64,000 nt of DNA from Thunnus maccoyii (taxonomy: Eukaryota; Chordata; Actinopteri; Scombriformes; Scombridae): contig NC_056544.1 in the NCBI RefSeq assembly GCF_910596095.1, positions 3,685,155 to 3,749,154 of the forward strand, in the 5' to 3' direction. A program made the translations under genes and the position numbers. Under the pieces are notes generated by a model. It worked only from the letters and a program-made list of their open reading frames with translations, was not told the origin of the DNA and did no database searches. Shown in pieces: positions 30,685 through 44,480 of the stretch. Position 1 is the first letter of the stretch. Every line of letters begins with the position of its first letter.

Positions 30685-33600
30685 ATGTGGCGCAGATTCT
30701 CCCTGCTGGTTTTATGGTGTGCTGTGAGCGGATTTGATGCTCTGGAGGCGGATAGAAGCGCGGATGCCAAGCCGGAGAAGATGCTGCTGACGGAGGCAGC
30801 AGAGCCCGGGAAGCCGGGCAAAGGTTCTCCCGGGGAGCAGCTTTCCCCGCAGAGAGGCGCTGCTGTTGGGGCGGATGGGAAAGCTCAGCAGCGGCCCACC
30901 ACTGAGCCTCTGGAGGATGAGGTGGACAACCAGGAGAACATCATTAGCCAGGTTAGGAACACCAGTCCGATATATCTCCTTTAATGACAAACTTCATTTA
31001 CGGTCATGTCAATTAATGACCAATTGCTAACAGCAAAGGCGCAAAGGACGAGAAGAAAGTTTTCACACATTTTGTAAATTAAAAAGTAACACTCTTTAAT
31101 TCGGCATCAACCAACAAATTAACCCGCACTCCTCACTGTAAAATAAACTGTGTAGATATGAGTTATCTCAGTTTAGCGGGTGCGTGAGTCAGTGGTAAAA
31201 GCTGATTTAATCATAGTGCAGTTCTGTGTGGGCTGTGCTGCATTAAAGAAAATGATAATCCTGATAATGATGGGAAATATTAAATTGCCAGAGCTTAAAA
31301 CCAAAACCAGTTTGATTTTCCTCTTTCCATAAGATCTCGTTTGATGTGATTTGCCAGCAGACTTGTGTGTCAGATCACATCTCAGTTGTTACTTGGTGAA
31401 CTCAGCAAAATTTTCCATCCACCTCATCGAGCGAAAACCGCAGGAGAATTCAAAGCACGTGTCCTTTTTGGTCATATATTGCTTTTTAACTGTAAAACAT
31501 ATATGTATCATTTCGTGAAAATGTGATTAAGTGATTGCATCAGACAGAAGTTTTTAGGTTTACTTTCTTTTTCCTTTAAACACAATCCAAACCCCACAGT
31601 TTGTCAGTTCAACTCAAATGACGTGGTAAACCAGACCCAGAGCTGTGTGTGTGTGTGTGTCCGTGCACCCCAGTGACAGTTTGCATCCTTCTGGTGGTTG
31701 GTTATATAATATCCTTCCAACTGTAAGTGCTCCATAACCAAAAAGTGCCTGTTTGTAAATGTCTGTAGCTATCTTTTTCCCAGGCGGCTCACCACTACTG
31801 CAGCTGCAAACCATCCCACTTGCTGCAACTTTTGTTTTTGTTCGTGCAGAATAGTACACAGCAATAAAATAAAAATAGCTTAGTATATTATTATTTAAAG
31901 CTTCCTTTCATATGAGCACACTGGGAAAGATGATGAGTAACTAAAATCTTTGTGCCTCTCTTTCAGTTGCTGGGAGATTATGACAAAGTGAAGACTGTGT
32001 CATCAGGGTCTGACTGTGTCTGTCGCTGTATTGTTCGACCAATCAAACGCTCTGACTGCAGCCGTATCCATGACAGCGACTCGGCATCACTGTCCCAGGA
32101 TTCCTACACGGTGGAGACGGTTACCATGGGAACAGACTGCAAGAAGTGTGTGTGCATGGCTCCCCCTTCAGCTGTCAACCCGTGTGAGGGAGAGTACAGG
32201 CTTAAAAAACTGCAGGAGGCCAGCAAGGATGACATTAAGGTAGACACACACACACGCACACACACTCTTAGTTTTAGTACTGTATTACTTTTTGAAATAC
32301 ATTGTTCATAATTTTCTGTCTCTGCCTTTCTTCACCTTTCTCTGTGTTTTTGTGGTTTTAGCTGGCAACTATCATTGATTTGTTGGAAGGCTCTCTGTAT
32401 GGGATTGACTTGTTAAAGATCCAGTCTGTCACCAACAAGCTGCTGTCCAGGGTGGACAACATGGAGAAGGTCAGCACACAGTATAGCATTCTGCCCTGCA
32501 TGATAGTATTGCTCTTGGTTTGCACCATGATACAGTAGTCATGGCAATACACGAGTATTGTCTTGCAATGGAGAGAATGTTATTCCCAACTAGTTCAGAA
32601 ATCTGCTTTCCATAAGAAAGAATGCCACAGGCTGGTAGACGGAGTATGAAAGTTTCCTTTTTTGTTAACTGTGAACTGAAGAGACACAAACTGTGTGCAG
32701 GGTGGAGACATGATCCCTTTCAATTCAAATGGCATTTTCAGGAGGGAAGATGACATTTCAAGCCGCAAAGTCAAGTAATACCAGTACTGTCCAATGCTTT
32801 ACAAGTATTTATTAAAACATGATGCATATATTGGTGTAGTTAATCGATAATAACCGGTAATAACAGTGGTATCCCTTCTTCACCGTGATGTTTGAGCCTC
32901 TCTGTGCAGAATGATTTATGTGAGTTTGTTTTCATATCCAGTTGCTGAAGGTGGAAAGTTTCTCTGTGTTTACCAAAAATCTTAGTGTTTGTGCACTGGA
33001 GACTTCAAGTTTCCACATCACATTTATGTAAGCTGCATGCTGGACCACGATTGGCTCCAAAATAGTTGTGTTACAAATCATCCTCTTGGGTACACTTAGG
33101 TACAGTGAAGTGGGGGACATCTTTTGTCCAGCAATGAACAATATTTCAATATTCATAGATTCTGTATTTAATGATTTTTTTCATGTAAAAATCATATCAG
33201 ACACAAGTTATTATTCAAAGACGACTCTTTTTATGTCTTAAAACATGTGTGGAGGGGATCTTAAACAGTTTGAGGGCAGTTAAAAACTTTTCCTATTTTA
33301 TAGTTTCCTTCTTTCACACACTTAAAGAAGGAACAAAAATAGAAAACACGCCTGCATAACAGATAAAGATTTTGGAAGCTTAAACATTAGATTCACGATG
33401 CACCAAAATCTGCAATATGCGTTTAGTTTTATTGAGATCTGGTGACTGTGATTCACATCATTTTCATACTCAAACAGTTCAGTTGGCCTTCTGAACTGTA
33501 TGGAAGCATCTGCATCTGTTATATTTCCTCACTCATTTATTCAGATTTTTATTTTCAGTTGTCACTGTATATATACAATATATTTAGAAGTAGTTCCTGA

Positions 33601-36600
33601 GTGTGCCTTTGTAAATGCCAGTTATTATGGACTGTTTATGTATTGTCCTCCTATCTGTGCACTCCAGGCTTTCACCCGTAATTTTACAGAGAGAGTGAGA
33701 GAGAAAGAACGTGTGAAGGAGAGAGCGAAAGAAAAGGAGAGAGAGAAGAAGGCTCAGCAGCAGAAAAAAAAGAAAACAAATGATTTGGAGCGTTCTGGAC
33801 CGAAAAGTGGAGCAGGTGCCTACAACAACAAGCAGGTACGGTCTGTCCGCAAATCAAGTCAGTTTGACTCTTTGTTGATTCATAATAAAGTCCTCATCCT
33901 GCATTAAGCCAATTTTAAAAATGTCATTATGTATTACCCCTGTCTTTCACAGCCTCAATCCAAAATTACCATTTAGTCTCGAACATTTGTCTTGTGACTA
34001 AAACTAGTTTTGGCACACAGTTTAATTTGGTGGTAAACATTATGCTGTCAAGGGTTTCTGCCTGTATGAATCAAAGTACCTGGCAGGATCAGAAGCTAAG
34101 ACACCATCCAGCATCATATCTGTTACCATTGAAACATTGTTTTCTTAACTGAAAAGTCCATATTCTCTATAAAGTAAACAGAATGTCTCTTTTCCTGTAG
34201 CAGAATAATTATGACGAGACTTACGTAGGAGGTCAACTAAAGAGGAGCCAACTGCAAGATGGTGTGGAGCAACAACAGCCAGCCAAAAACAAGACAGGGA
34301 CTCAAAAGGCAATCAAAGATAAGACGGAGCCAAAGCAGCCAATCAAAGACAAGAACAGCGTGGTCATCAGGGGTGTGACCTTTTACAAGGCAGAGGAGGG
34401 GAGCTTCAAGGAGGAGGAGGAGGAGGAGAGAAGGAGAGGAAAGAATAGTAAGTCTAAAATACCTTTATGACTGATATGCTGCATTCATGTCATACTCTGA
34501 AGTAGGAAAAATCAATACATGTTCCTTCTCTACAGCAAGTGCTTCAGTGGACCTGCTGATCCCTTATCAGCTCCCACTTACCAGGATTATCCCCACCCGG
34601 AGTTCAAGACCTTCAGTGACTGTTCCCACCAAACATGACATCAAGGACTTCCCCAGGACACCGAGAATGCCCACACCCACCCAGCAACCAACAGCTCCCC
34701 CGACTACCACCCAGCAAACCACACCTACAACCAAACCAACTCCCACTACTGTCAAAACGACGACTCAGTCAGCTACTAGCATACCACCGACAACACGGAC
34801 AACACCAACAACAACAACGACAACGACAACAACGACAGCACCGACAACAACGACAACAACGACAACAACGACAACCAAACTGATTACTACTTCCAAACAA
34901 ACTACCACTACTACAACTACTACACAGCCACCCAGTCCTGTCACTCAGCATAAAAGCTCACCCTCAGACACCAACATCAGTCCACCCATTGGTGTGTCTC
35001 CAACGGCAACGTCTGAGCAAGGATCCAAATCTCGACTCAGCTGGACGGAGAGCCCCGCTGACCAGCCAAAGACCACAAAAAAGCCTGGTACAGATACATA
35101 CAGTACAGTGTCTTCATATAAATGAATTATTTATCTAGTAGTGAGTGTACATGTTTTTTATAAGAGAAAAATGATAATTACATGATAGACAGTCTTGTCA
35201 GTTTGAATCACAGTGTCACCTTTCATGTGTGTTCTTGAAGCAGTGTGTAAGGACACAGTAGCCAGCATCTCGGAACCCATCCAGCAGAACTCTTATGGCC
35301 TCAGTGACGGAGCCTGGATGAGAGATGCTCGCGGCCATGGCAGTGTCATCTACCTTACCAACGGTCACTATGGTGACAACCTCCAAGAGTTCAGAGACAT
35401 GGACTCCTTCAAATCAGGTATAAGACTTGTGTGTGAGTTAGTGTGTGTGTGTGCAACTCTGTGTAAAAGAAAATCAACCCATAATCTTTTTCCATTAAGG
35501 ACAAGCCAGTTTCTTTTCAGGTTTACTTTAAACGTTTCACAGTGATTTGCCTTTGAAATATTTAAAAAACATTTTATGAGATCTGCATGGCTGCCACATA
35601 CCCTGTTAATGATCCAGAAGTAAACAATTAGTGTGCTTTGTTTCAGTCCAATTCAGTTTGTGCTTGAGCCAGATGTTGCCTTTAAGAACAAATTAAGTCT
35701 CAGATCAAGCATTAATGATTTATAGAAGCTTTATTAATGTAATTGTGTCATTAACACCCGAGTATCAAACCTCACTGGCAACTAGAAATTCCGCATTAAA
35801 AATTAAAAGTATAACTATATATTAATACAATAATAAAAAAATTAGTGGAAACTCAAAACAAAAGAACAGGAAAAGACATTTCAGCCAGATTTGATTAATG
35901 GAATACTGGAGGTATAAGCAAAAACTATGAAAGATTTTTTTGATTTATAATGTTTTTTGGAAACTACGGAAGCCAAGAACAGCCATGCTTGTTATCTCAA
36001 GATAACAAAGTTCGTTTTCTCATGATAACGGGTTAATTTATCTCGGTAGCTCGAGAGAGTAAAAGGCTAATTTCTTGAGATAACAAGATAATTTATCACG
36101 AGAAAACAACTTTTTCCTGGCTACTGGCTCATTTTGGTCAGTAATAAGAGGAAACGACCTTTTGTTTTCTCGTGATATATTCTTGTGAAATAGTGAAAAA
36201 AACAATATTCAATGACTGTTATATATGTCAAAGAAAAAAAGCAAATCCTCACATTTAAGAAGCAAGAACCAGAGAATGTTTGGAATTTTTGCTTAAAAAA
36301 ATGACTCAAACGATTAATTGATTATCGAAATAGTTGTGGGTTAATTTTCTGTCAATCGACTAATTGTTGCAGCAGTATAGCAAACTAGACTAGAGTATGG
36401 GTGTCTTTTTCTTTTGTGGCAAATTCATTATTGGGATTGGTCCTTCAAACTTACCACTCATTAGTTATTGTCAGGCAGATGCTTAAGTTTCACTATCGCA
36501 AGTGTGTTTCAACAACACTCGGGCTAGCAGCTAAAGTTAGCATACTTCAAATTCAGTTTCCTCTTTAAATCCTACATAAACTAACAAACAGCTAGTGAAA

Positions 36601-38203
36601 CAAAGTTTGTTGTGATAAACTGACAATTATTATCTTGCACTAGCAACCAACATTAGCTTATTTGGCTAATGCTAGTTACATAATTGGTTGCTTAGCTGTC
36701 TAACAAACATAATACCATCCCCAGTCTGAGGGTTCTACCACCTTTCACCACTGCACCAGTGTTCACTTAAATTTTAGAGATTAAATAAACCAAGAACAAA
36801 ACACACACGTCACCAGCAAATACACAGAGGTTAGAGAAAGGCCTTTAGAAAGCTTTAAAAAATAGCATCCATTGAGGTAACAGCTATTGTACTAATTATT
36901 TAGTGCAAAGAGCCAGTACAATATTGTTAGAAAAATATTTTCTATAGATAATGGATGGATGTGTCATGCCTTGATATGTAGTCATGGTTACATTACAAGT
37001 CGTGTGGAAGATGTGAGCCTGACCAGCTGCTTCTGTCTGTTCTTCCTGCTCAGGTCAGGTCAGTAATTCATACAAGCTGCCCTACAGTTACACTGGAACA
37101 GGCCACGTTGTGTTTAACGGAGCTTTCTTCTACAACCGCGCCTTCAGCAGGGACGTCATCAGATATGACCTGAGACACAGATATGTAGCTGCCTGGACCA
37201 CGCTGCATGACGCCATACTGGACGAGCAAGTTCACAGGACACAAACTGAAGTAAGAGCCACTGTGATTTAACTGTACCAGAAACACTGGGTGATGATTTA
37301 CCTGAGGGATGTACACTCGGGACTCTTTAAAGGGTCATTAAAGGTCAGTGAGGGGAACAAAAACACTACAAATCACTAAAGAGTTCGAAAGGGCAAATAG
37401 TGAGGGGCCAAGACAACTGCTGGAGATGTTTTTGTACATTTGTTCCCTGTTCAGAACAGAAATATTTCTAGGTTTACTGGTTACTTTACCGCGATAAGTG
37501 AAAAAGGTTTGTTAAGTACAGAATTGCAGTTAGGAGATGATTAGTCAAGCTTCTCATAAAGACTGGAACCAGGGGAAATCAGCCAGTTTAATAAAACACT
37601 GACCATCACCTCTAAAGCTCATTATGTTGTATCTTCTGTTTAATTTGTACATCAACAGAAATGTAAAAATGTTTGTAGATTTAGGGGGAGTGACATGCTG
37701 TTACTATTTCTTGACAACTATCCACCTGAAGAAAATGAAAATGTCAGTTTGAAAGTGTGTTAGAGTTTCAGATGATTTGTCTGCTGTGCATTAGTATACA
37801 TTTTATTTTCCAGGTGCAGTTTGCTGTGGATGAGTCGGGCCTGTGGGTGCTCTACCCTGCTCTGGACACAGAGGGCTTCCACCAGGAAGTAATGCTGCTC
37901 ATCCACCTCCGCTCCCGAGACCTGCAACCAGTACGGAGCTTCCGCACGGGTCTTCGGCACGGTCGCTACGGTAACAGCTTCCTGGTTTGTGGCGTGCTCT
38001 ACGCAGTGGACAGTATGGAGCATCGCAATGCCAACGTGACGTACGCCTTTGACACACACACGCTCACGCACACTGTGCCGAGCCTGGCGTTCACAAACAT
38101 GCACACACACACCTCGCAGCTGACTTACTGTCCGCTGGACAAGAAACTGTACGCATGGGACAACGGACATCAGATGTTGTATGATGTCATCTTTGCTTAT
38201 TAG
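30685..38203 (+). CDS. olfml2b: Olfactomedin-like protein 2B, complete
   Basis: Secreted extracellular-matrix protein with a C-terminal olfactomedin domain. Nine exons: 30685-30951, 31967-32239, 32362-32469, 33668-33835, 34201-34447, 34536-35087, 35244-35417, 37054-37250, 37814-38203. Phases close, giving 791 aa, slightly longer than the ~750 aa mammalian form. Residues 1 to about 19 form a signal peptide ([12 protein letters not shown] core). Residues 90-180 carry the conserved Cys cluster ([24 protein letters not shown]). Residues 180-270 are heptad-like and Lys/Glu/Arg-rich (coiled coil). Residues 355-538 are a Pro/Thr-rich mucin-like linker. The olfactomedin domain spans about 540-791 ([47 protein letters not shown]). 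Linkage to dusp12 favours 2B over 2A. It is divergent from niban1, with starts 2.6 kb apart. Confidence 0.95.
34795..34925 (+). repeat. ACN trinucleotide repeat coding poly-Thr in olfml2b
   Basis: ACA/ACG/ACC codons encode two nearly unbroken Thr runs of about 10-11 residues, followed by a third of about 8 near the end. This is the core of a mucin-like linker, a likely site of O-glycosylation and of length variation. Confidence 0.9.
35955..36130. repeat. Repeat rich in TTATCT/AGATAA inverted words
   Basis: In the olfml2b intron. Contains TTATCTCAAGATAA, CTCATGATAACGGG, TTTCTTGAGATAACAAGATAA and TTTATCACGAGAAAAC. These are several short inverted pairs that can fold back. It looks like a non-coding mobile repeat; the limits are approximate. 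Confidence 0.5.
36215..36375 (+). repeat. Interspersed repeat family E, right end
   Basis: AAATCCTCACATTTAAGAAG, AAAAATGACTCAAACGATTA, ATTGATTATCGAAATAGTTG and ATTGTTGCAGCAG match the 3' part of the element at 59135-59995. It is a widespread fish repeat as I recall. Confidence 0.7.
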
Positions 38204-38239
38204 CATGAAGGATGGACACTTGAGGATAGAAAGAATAAA
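38204..38239 (+). other. olfml2b 3' UTR, proximal polyadenylation signal
   Basis: AATAAA at 38234-38239, only 31 nt after the stop codon. A further AATAAA at 39866-39871 could serve a longer transcript. Confidence 0.45.
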
Positions 38240-40725
38240 GTAACTGAACAGATATTTTGTTAATGATGTGTTTCTAAATGACTGTGGATCAGTCTAACTG
38301 AACGAGTTTTTATATGGACCTCAGCTGCTGCTCTGCCACACGCAGCAAAGTCAGTGTTAACCAGTCAGAGTGGAAATGCATTCACATTTGGAAAAGGACA
38401 AACCCCATGGACCATATGTATGAATGTAAATAGATGCATACACATCTAACTCTGTTTCTCCATGTGGAGAAATTTCCATTTCCTCTCTTTTTCTTCATAA
38501 ATCAGACTGTGCTGGTGAAATCACTGTGGATCCACATTTAGCTGTAAATGGTTCTAGAAATGCTCGTAATTAACATATTAATCCCATTCAATCAGACAAT
38601 CAAGAATGTGGTTGTCCACATTCATGTAGACACACTTTCTCACATCAAGCTTATTTTTCATAAGTAATAATCACTGTGGAGGACAGTTCTTCATATGTAC
38701 AGTACATGCTTTAATCTTACATCAAAAAACATGGTGCTCACCTGAGACTCATCAGAGAACAGGTTGGTTTCTGTTTATGAGCCTCCTTTAGGCAACTGAA
38801 GTTGTGCAGTGGGATTGATCTTAGTAAAGGGGATATTCATATCTTCACAGATTTTACATAGTTCACTCACTATTCAGCTTGTAAATACAGTAGTAGTATT
38901 GTATAGTCGTATGGACAATAACCATGATGATGTCATCAGGGTTATTGTCTCAGCTTTGGCTTTGTGTTGTAAACCGAGGGTGTAAAAAATGATCTCAACT
39001 CAAACATCCATTCACTAGGTTTTTTATCATTTCCCTGGTCAAATGGAGGTGTGAAGTTAGACATGGGTATTGGACATTGGTCTTATTAAATCGATGTTAA
39101 TGGTTGCATCATGGGAATTGTAGGATCCGGTGTTTTGGTGATTCAGGATATCTCACCCTCTGATGCATCAATTTTGCTTTCTTTTTCTAATCTGTTACTT
39201 GTGAGTCCCCTACCATGGAAGTGCAATACTTAAGTGTGGAGTCGCTGGATTTCCCCTGTAAGACAATCATGGAAAACTCATTTTTTGTTGTTATTTTGTT
39301 GTTGTGTAAATTCATTGACAAAGACCTCAGACATTAATTTACAATGTCAAAATCAGATCTGCCTGTAAAGGCTTATGCCACTAAAAATCAGCAGCTTTCC
39401 AAAACCTCTGGTCAATAAGCTACTGTGATGGTGCCAAGTTAGAAATATAATGTCAGGTAAAACCAGACTCTAATACATGTATGTTCAAGTATGAACTGAT
39501 TCTGGTAATAACTGAAGACGCAGATACTTTATACTTCAAGTGTTGCACCTAACTGCAGTATAACGCCTTTGTCTTATTTGATCAAAGCTGTAAGTGTGTG
39601 TTTTGTATACTGTGTGTCTGCTTGGCGTGTTGCATACTCACCCTCACTGCTGTCCAATAATATTCCTCTCATATAGGTGGGAACAGAAGCTTTAGCCCTT
39701 AGTCGGTGCCTTCATCTACCATTGAAGTTCATTTATTTAAAACCATTGTCAAACTAGCACATGCTGCACGCTGCTTTGCTTGTTTTAAAAAAATCCCAAG
39801 ACAAGGTTGATTTCAACTGCTTCACTACAAGTCTGCCTTTCTGTTTTGTGTATGCTGTAATTTATAATAAAACATTTCAAAAAAGATGAAGGCGAAAAAG
39901 CTCCCTCCAGTCTTTCTCCATGTCTTGTTCCTTCATTCTCCTCAGTCTGTCCTGTGCTTGTCCTGCCTGCTGTGGACATTATTTCTGGGGTTGATTTAGT
40001 TTTCCTGGAAGCAGCTGAGCCACTGGAAGGTTCCCAGGGTGGAAAATAAGTCCCAGCCAGATACTGGTGAACCTCCTAGTGAGAATACTCAGGACACAGA
40101 CCAGAGCTTCTACATGTTAAAGAACCTCACATAGATTCAAATAAGGTCAGTGAATAGTGTGTTGAAAGACTCTGTGTCATTTCAGTCTGGTTTGGTTCAG
40201 TTCAGCCTGTTTCTCTTTAGATTGGATCAAACTGAAAAGAGGATCAAAATGCAATAAAATACTTAACACATTTGTAAGAATAACACATTTTCAAAGCAGG
40301 AGGGCACATGGGGAGTTAATATGTCTACTTCATGGACCGGTTTATGGGACCTTTGTTCCAGTCCTGCAGCTTCTGACACATGGTTGCTAATGGACTCTCC
40401 AGAGAACTCAACCTGACACACACATACACACACAGAAAATTTCCAGGGGAATATTAATTACAAACAACTGCTGCATCTTTATCTTCATGGTACGATGTTA
40501 CCAATCTAAAATGTGTTTTTACAATAACAGCAAATTGGATGCAGCCCATATAAAATAGGGCAGAAATTAGATTCAAGAAAAGAGGTTTCCAACAATTTCA
40601 AGATGTATGCATAAACAACATATTGACTATAAATGCATGAATTACAGCAGAAATGTTCCATTAAAGCTGATTAGATCCTCTGGAGATGACATGAAAAGTT
40701 ACAAAATCATCATGTCTATGTGGTG

Positions 40726-40730
<5 letters not shown>

Positions 40731-40771
<41 letters not shown>

Positions 40772-40790
40772 GTGTGTGTGCGTGTGTGTG
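40731..40790. repeat. (TG)n microsatellite with CG interruptions
   Basis: About 60 nt of alternating TG with two GCG steps, in intergenic DNA. Confidence 0.9.
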
Positions 40791-42249
40791 GTAAGTGACC
40801 ACCTAGCAAGGTTACAGAAGAAAGACGCCCATTCAGATCTACTGCACACTCAAAAAGCAGGATGAATATACGTGTGTGTGTTCTGCACAACTGTCAGTCT
40901 TAAAACCACTTGGTCTAAATGTCTGAGAGCATGAAGACCACACACACATGCACACACACTCCAGAAAAAACACACAAAGGATGCTATCTGTCCAAGTTCA
41001 CAGAGCACACTCACACACACTGCATAATGTCTGGTTTAAAGATAGCAGTGGTATCTGCATACACATTCCTGACTGCCACTGAGCTGAAAATCTGCACCAA
41101 GACAGAAAAAGAAACGAAGAGAAATAGAGGAAAAAGAGGAGAGGGTATCATGGTAATCATCACCTTTGGTTCAAAAATACACTCAGAGGTCATTAACTAT
41201 AGTAGGAGATATGGAAAGACTGAAAATCCACCAGAGAAGTCTGTGGAAATCGAGGAGTGAAAAGAGAGAAAGGGAGGGAGAAGTAGAGGAAGGAAAGAAT
41301 AGCAAGGTGAGGCAGAGAATGAGAGGGATGTGTGTAGAGGTCAAATGTCAGAGGTTATATGAGAGGTGGAGGACTGAAGAACAAACAAGATCATAAAACT
41401 TAGAATTCAAAGTGAGGCCAGAGAGACCTTGGGGGGCTTTTACAGACACCAGAGAGATTGTGGCTCTCAGCCCCAGACCCATTGGTTCCAACTGAAGACA
41501 GAAATCTGTACAAAGGGTCACAAATATATCATTTTTTTTCTAAAAAATGCTCAGTAATTCCCAAAAACAGCTGGTCACTGTTTTTTAGCAAACGTTAGTC
41601 AAACAGGAGTAAATGATGCATTTGTTGAGGACTATTTTCAGCTGTGGATTAATCCACATTTATTGTTCTAGTGAGTATTTCTGGCAGTAGGACGGCATGT
41701 GTGGGATTGAGTCAAAATCCATACGTTAAGAGTGATGACCAAATTCTACAGAAAATGTCAGTCCTTATATATAGAAAGCTTTTAAAAAGTCTAAATGCTG
41801 TGTTTAAACAGCACAGATGCGGCAAAACACGACCAGAGTCTGCTGTATGTCCCAGCCAGAGTGCTGTGATCACCTTTTCCTACATGTGTGAGCAGAAACT
41901 GATGTCCATAATGGCCAAGGAAGCTTCACACTGGTTATTCTGACTTATTTGGTTATAAAAGTAGAGTGCCCAGCTGGTAAAAGTTAAAGGATATGACAGC
42001 TGTACAGATTGTTCCCTCTACTCACTGCGAGCAGCTCACACGCTATCGTTAATTTAGTGCTATTGATGATTATTTATAAAAAAGCTTGTGTTTTAAAGGT
42101 TAAACAAAATTACCAATGTCATTTTTATTTTTCTCATATACATAAATCAGATAATCACACAGCATAAAAACTTTCAAGTAAACTTTTAACTGGAACAAGT
42201 GGGATTTAAATGCTTCTGAAACAGTCAACTGATTGCTCTGACTCTGTGT

Positions 42250-42520
42250 AATTCCTCAAGCTGAAACACTCCTAAAGTTGACAGAGAACTGGTGCGAAGT
42301 GAGATGTGTGCTTTGTTTTTTTTGAACCTTGCTGCAGATTTCTTGTGTAGCTGAGGCTAGGCTGGTGCAGGTGGCTGAGTGAGAACAAGGTGATGTAACA
42401 GTTGAGGCATGATGGAATCGAATCATGGTGGATTCTCCCGAGTGTTTTTGTTTGGTGGTCAAAGATGAGGCCAAGATTTTTCAGTGAGGACCAAACATTT
42501 GGAATGAGTAAAGCCTTTCC
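42250..42520 (-). pseudogene. Decayed LINE reverse-transcriptase C-terminal fragment
   Basis: The minus-strand frame contains SLKNLGLIFDH followed by an SxLxCYxxLF-like stretch and SHFAPVLCQL. These resemble the LGVIFD, SRLDYCN and HITPVL landmarks of fish L2/Rex-type reverse transcriptases. Similarity is partial and the copy is broken. Confidence 0.5.
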
Positions 42521-44059
42521 ATTCCAAAGCTCCTGTGGTTTCCCCAAACTCCACTGATAACAGCAAAGACATTCTGCAGCCTTGACGGACGTTGTTCCAT
42601 CATTCTGAACTGCACGTGTAATGTAGTTTTTCCTCGGACCCATGGGGAGAAGCAGTCATGTGTGCACACTGCAGGTACACAAAGAGGAAACAGATCTTGG
42701 ATAGGAACATTTTACAGCACTTTTGGAACATCTTGCTATTTTTGGCAGTGGCAGGCAGGATGATGCAATATGAGCGGAACAGAGATGGAGAAAACATCAA
42801 CACGCTGCTAATACATATATAAGTGAGTCCCAATTTGACCCTCAGCTTTTTATCCTTATAATGACGTATGTTCATTGACAAAGGTGATGAACCCATGATT
42901 TAAAAGAGTCACCAATCCACAAAAACAGAAGTTTCATTGATATGTAAGAAGTAGAGGAGACAGACACAGACAGAGGCATGTTTACTGTTTCAAGCCTTAC
43001 TTTAAACCCATCATCATGAGGAGGTACAGTAAAAGAGTTAGCAAACATTATCAGCATACATAATCTGCATTAGTGATTGTCTGACCAATGGTACAGCTGG
43101 TATATATTAATCAATGGTGGAATGCAACTGAGCATAATTTTGGGCCCCCTGTATACTTTACTTGATCATTTCCTTTTAATGATAATTTATGCTTCTACAC
43201 CACAACATTTATTTGAGAGCTTTACTTAGTTACTTAATTAAAAAAATAAAATTGATAAAAAATTGATAGATGGATTAACAAAAAAAAAAGTTTTTGCTAG
43301 AATTGACAACTGTGCTGATCAAAACTCCACAAACAAAGGATTAAACAGCTTCCTGCAGCACCAGTCTCACTGTCTCATTGTTTATAGATGTATAATCTCT
43401 TCTGACAGCCTGCAAACACATTCAGTACAGCGACTGTCAGCAGCAGGCAAGAATAAAAGTTCAAGTTTTTTTGTAGAAGTATTTTAAGACTTTTTAATAC
43501 CTCTAAAGGCATTTTTTTAGGGAACTGAATTTAGTGCTTTTTAAGACTTTTCTAAACCTGCAGATACCCTCAACTCTGACAAACATAAAACATGATCAAT
43601 AAACAATAAAGTATGAATGTTTGATTGACATGTTAGATTAAACTCCCCACAGCTACACCAATAAAATGCTGCTTACACAATAAGACATCCATCATTATAA
43701 ATCCAGTATCATAAAACAGAAGACATTTTGATGTGACGGCGGGAGGTGCAGGAGGTGTAAATAATAAAATGAATGATAGCTGAGTTCTATTTAGCTGCTT
43801 CAGTTTCAGGGTCCTGGTGTTGTGCATACTGACTTACTGTCACACGGTCATGACTTACTGGGACACTTGAATAGAACAGAGCCATCATTAATGTTATCAG
43901 TAACAAAAAAACCTGTGATTTTCCTGCAATCAATAGTGAAAATGTCTGCTGTGAAAAAGGCCTACATACTTACACAGTAGGATAGAAAATCTAGATCCAG
44001 AACAAAACAAAGACAACAAAGACAATAGCTATATATAGATTACAATGTTACTGAAATTG

Positions 44060-44480
44060 TATGTACAGGGCTGCAGTCTGGTTGGTAGTGAGCAGTGCAA
44101 GTAGTGGAAGAATGTTTAGTGCAAAGAACACTAGAATAAATATTTTTTATGGCAGATAAACTACTTATAATATCCATTGATGAATAGATATCATGTACAT
44201 GTTATTGCACGTGTGTATATTACAGTATAATATATATGATATGTATGTACAGTAGGATAATTTGATGGCAGGATTATTGCACAAGTCATCACATGACTAA
44301 TGAGTGGAGAGAAGCTGTTTTGTGTCTGGGTGTTGTGGTGAGCAGTGCTCTGTAGTGCCTACCAGAGGGGTGAAGTTGGGACAGGTTATGTTCAGGTTTT
44401 TTCCTGATCCAGGATGTGTAGCCTACCAGTCCTGGAGGGCGGGCACGTTGGCGCCAGTGATCGTTTTTGCGGTTCTTACT
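44060..44480 (+). repeat. Interspersed repeat fragment
   Basis: GAAGCTGTTTTGTGTCTGGG, GAGCAGTGCTCTGTAGTGCC, TACCAGAGGGGTGAAGTTGG, GACAGGTTATGTTCAGG and CAGTCCTGGAGGGCGGGCAC resemble a high-copy fish repeat I recall, probably LINE-derived. It is broken near its left end. Confidence 0.5.

Noticed and set aside
30685-38203. olfml2a instead of olfml2b
   Set aside because: Linkage to dusp12 matches OLFML2B; a full tree would settle it, but 2A is less likely.
37760-38206. 148-aa minus-strand open frame
   Set aside because: Exact antisense shadow of the last olfml2b exon, whose sense frame is clearly olfactomedin.
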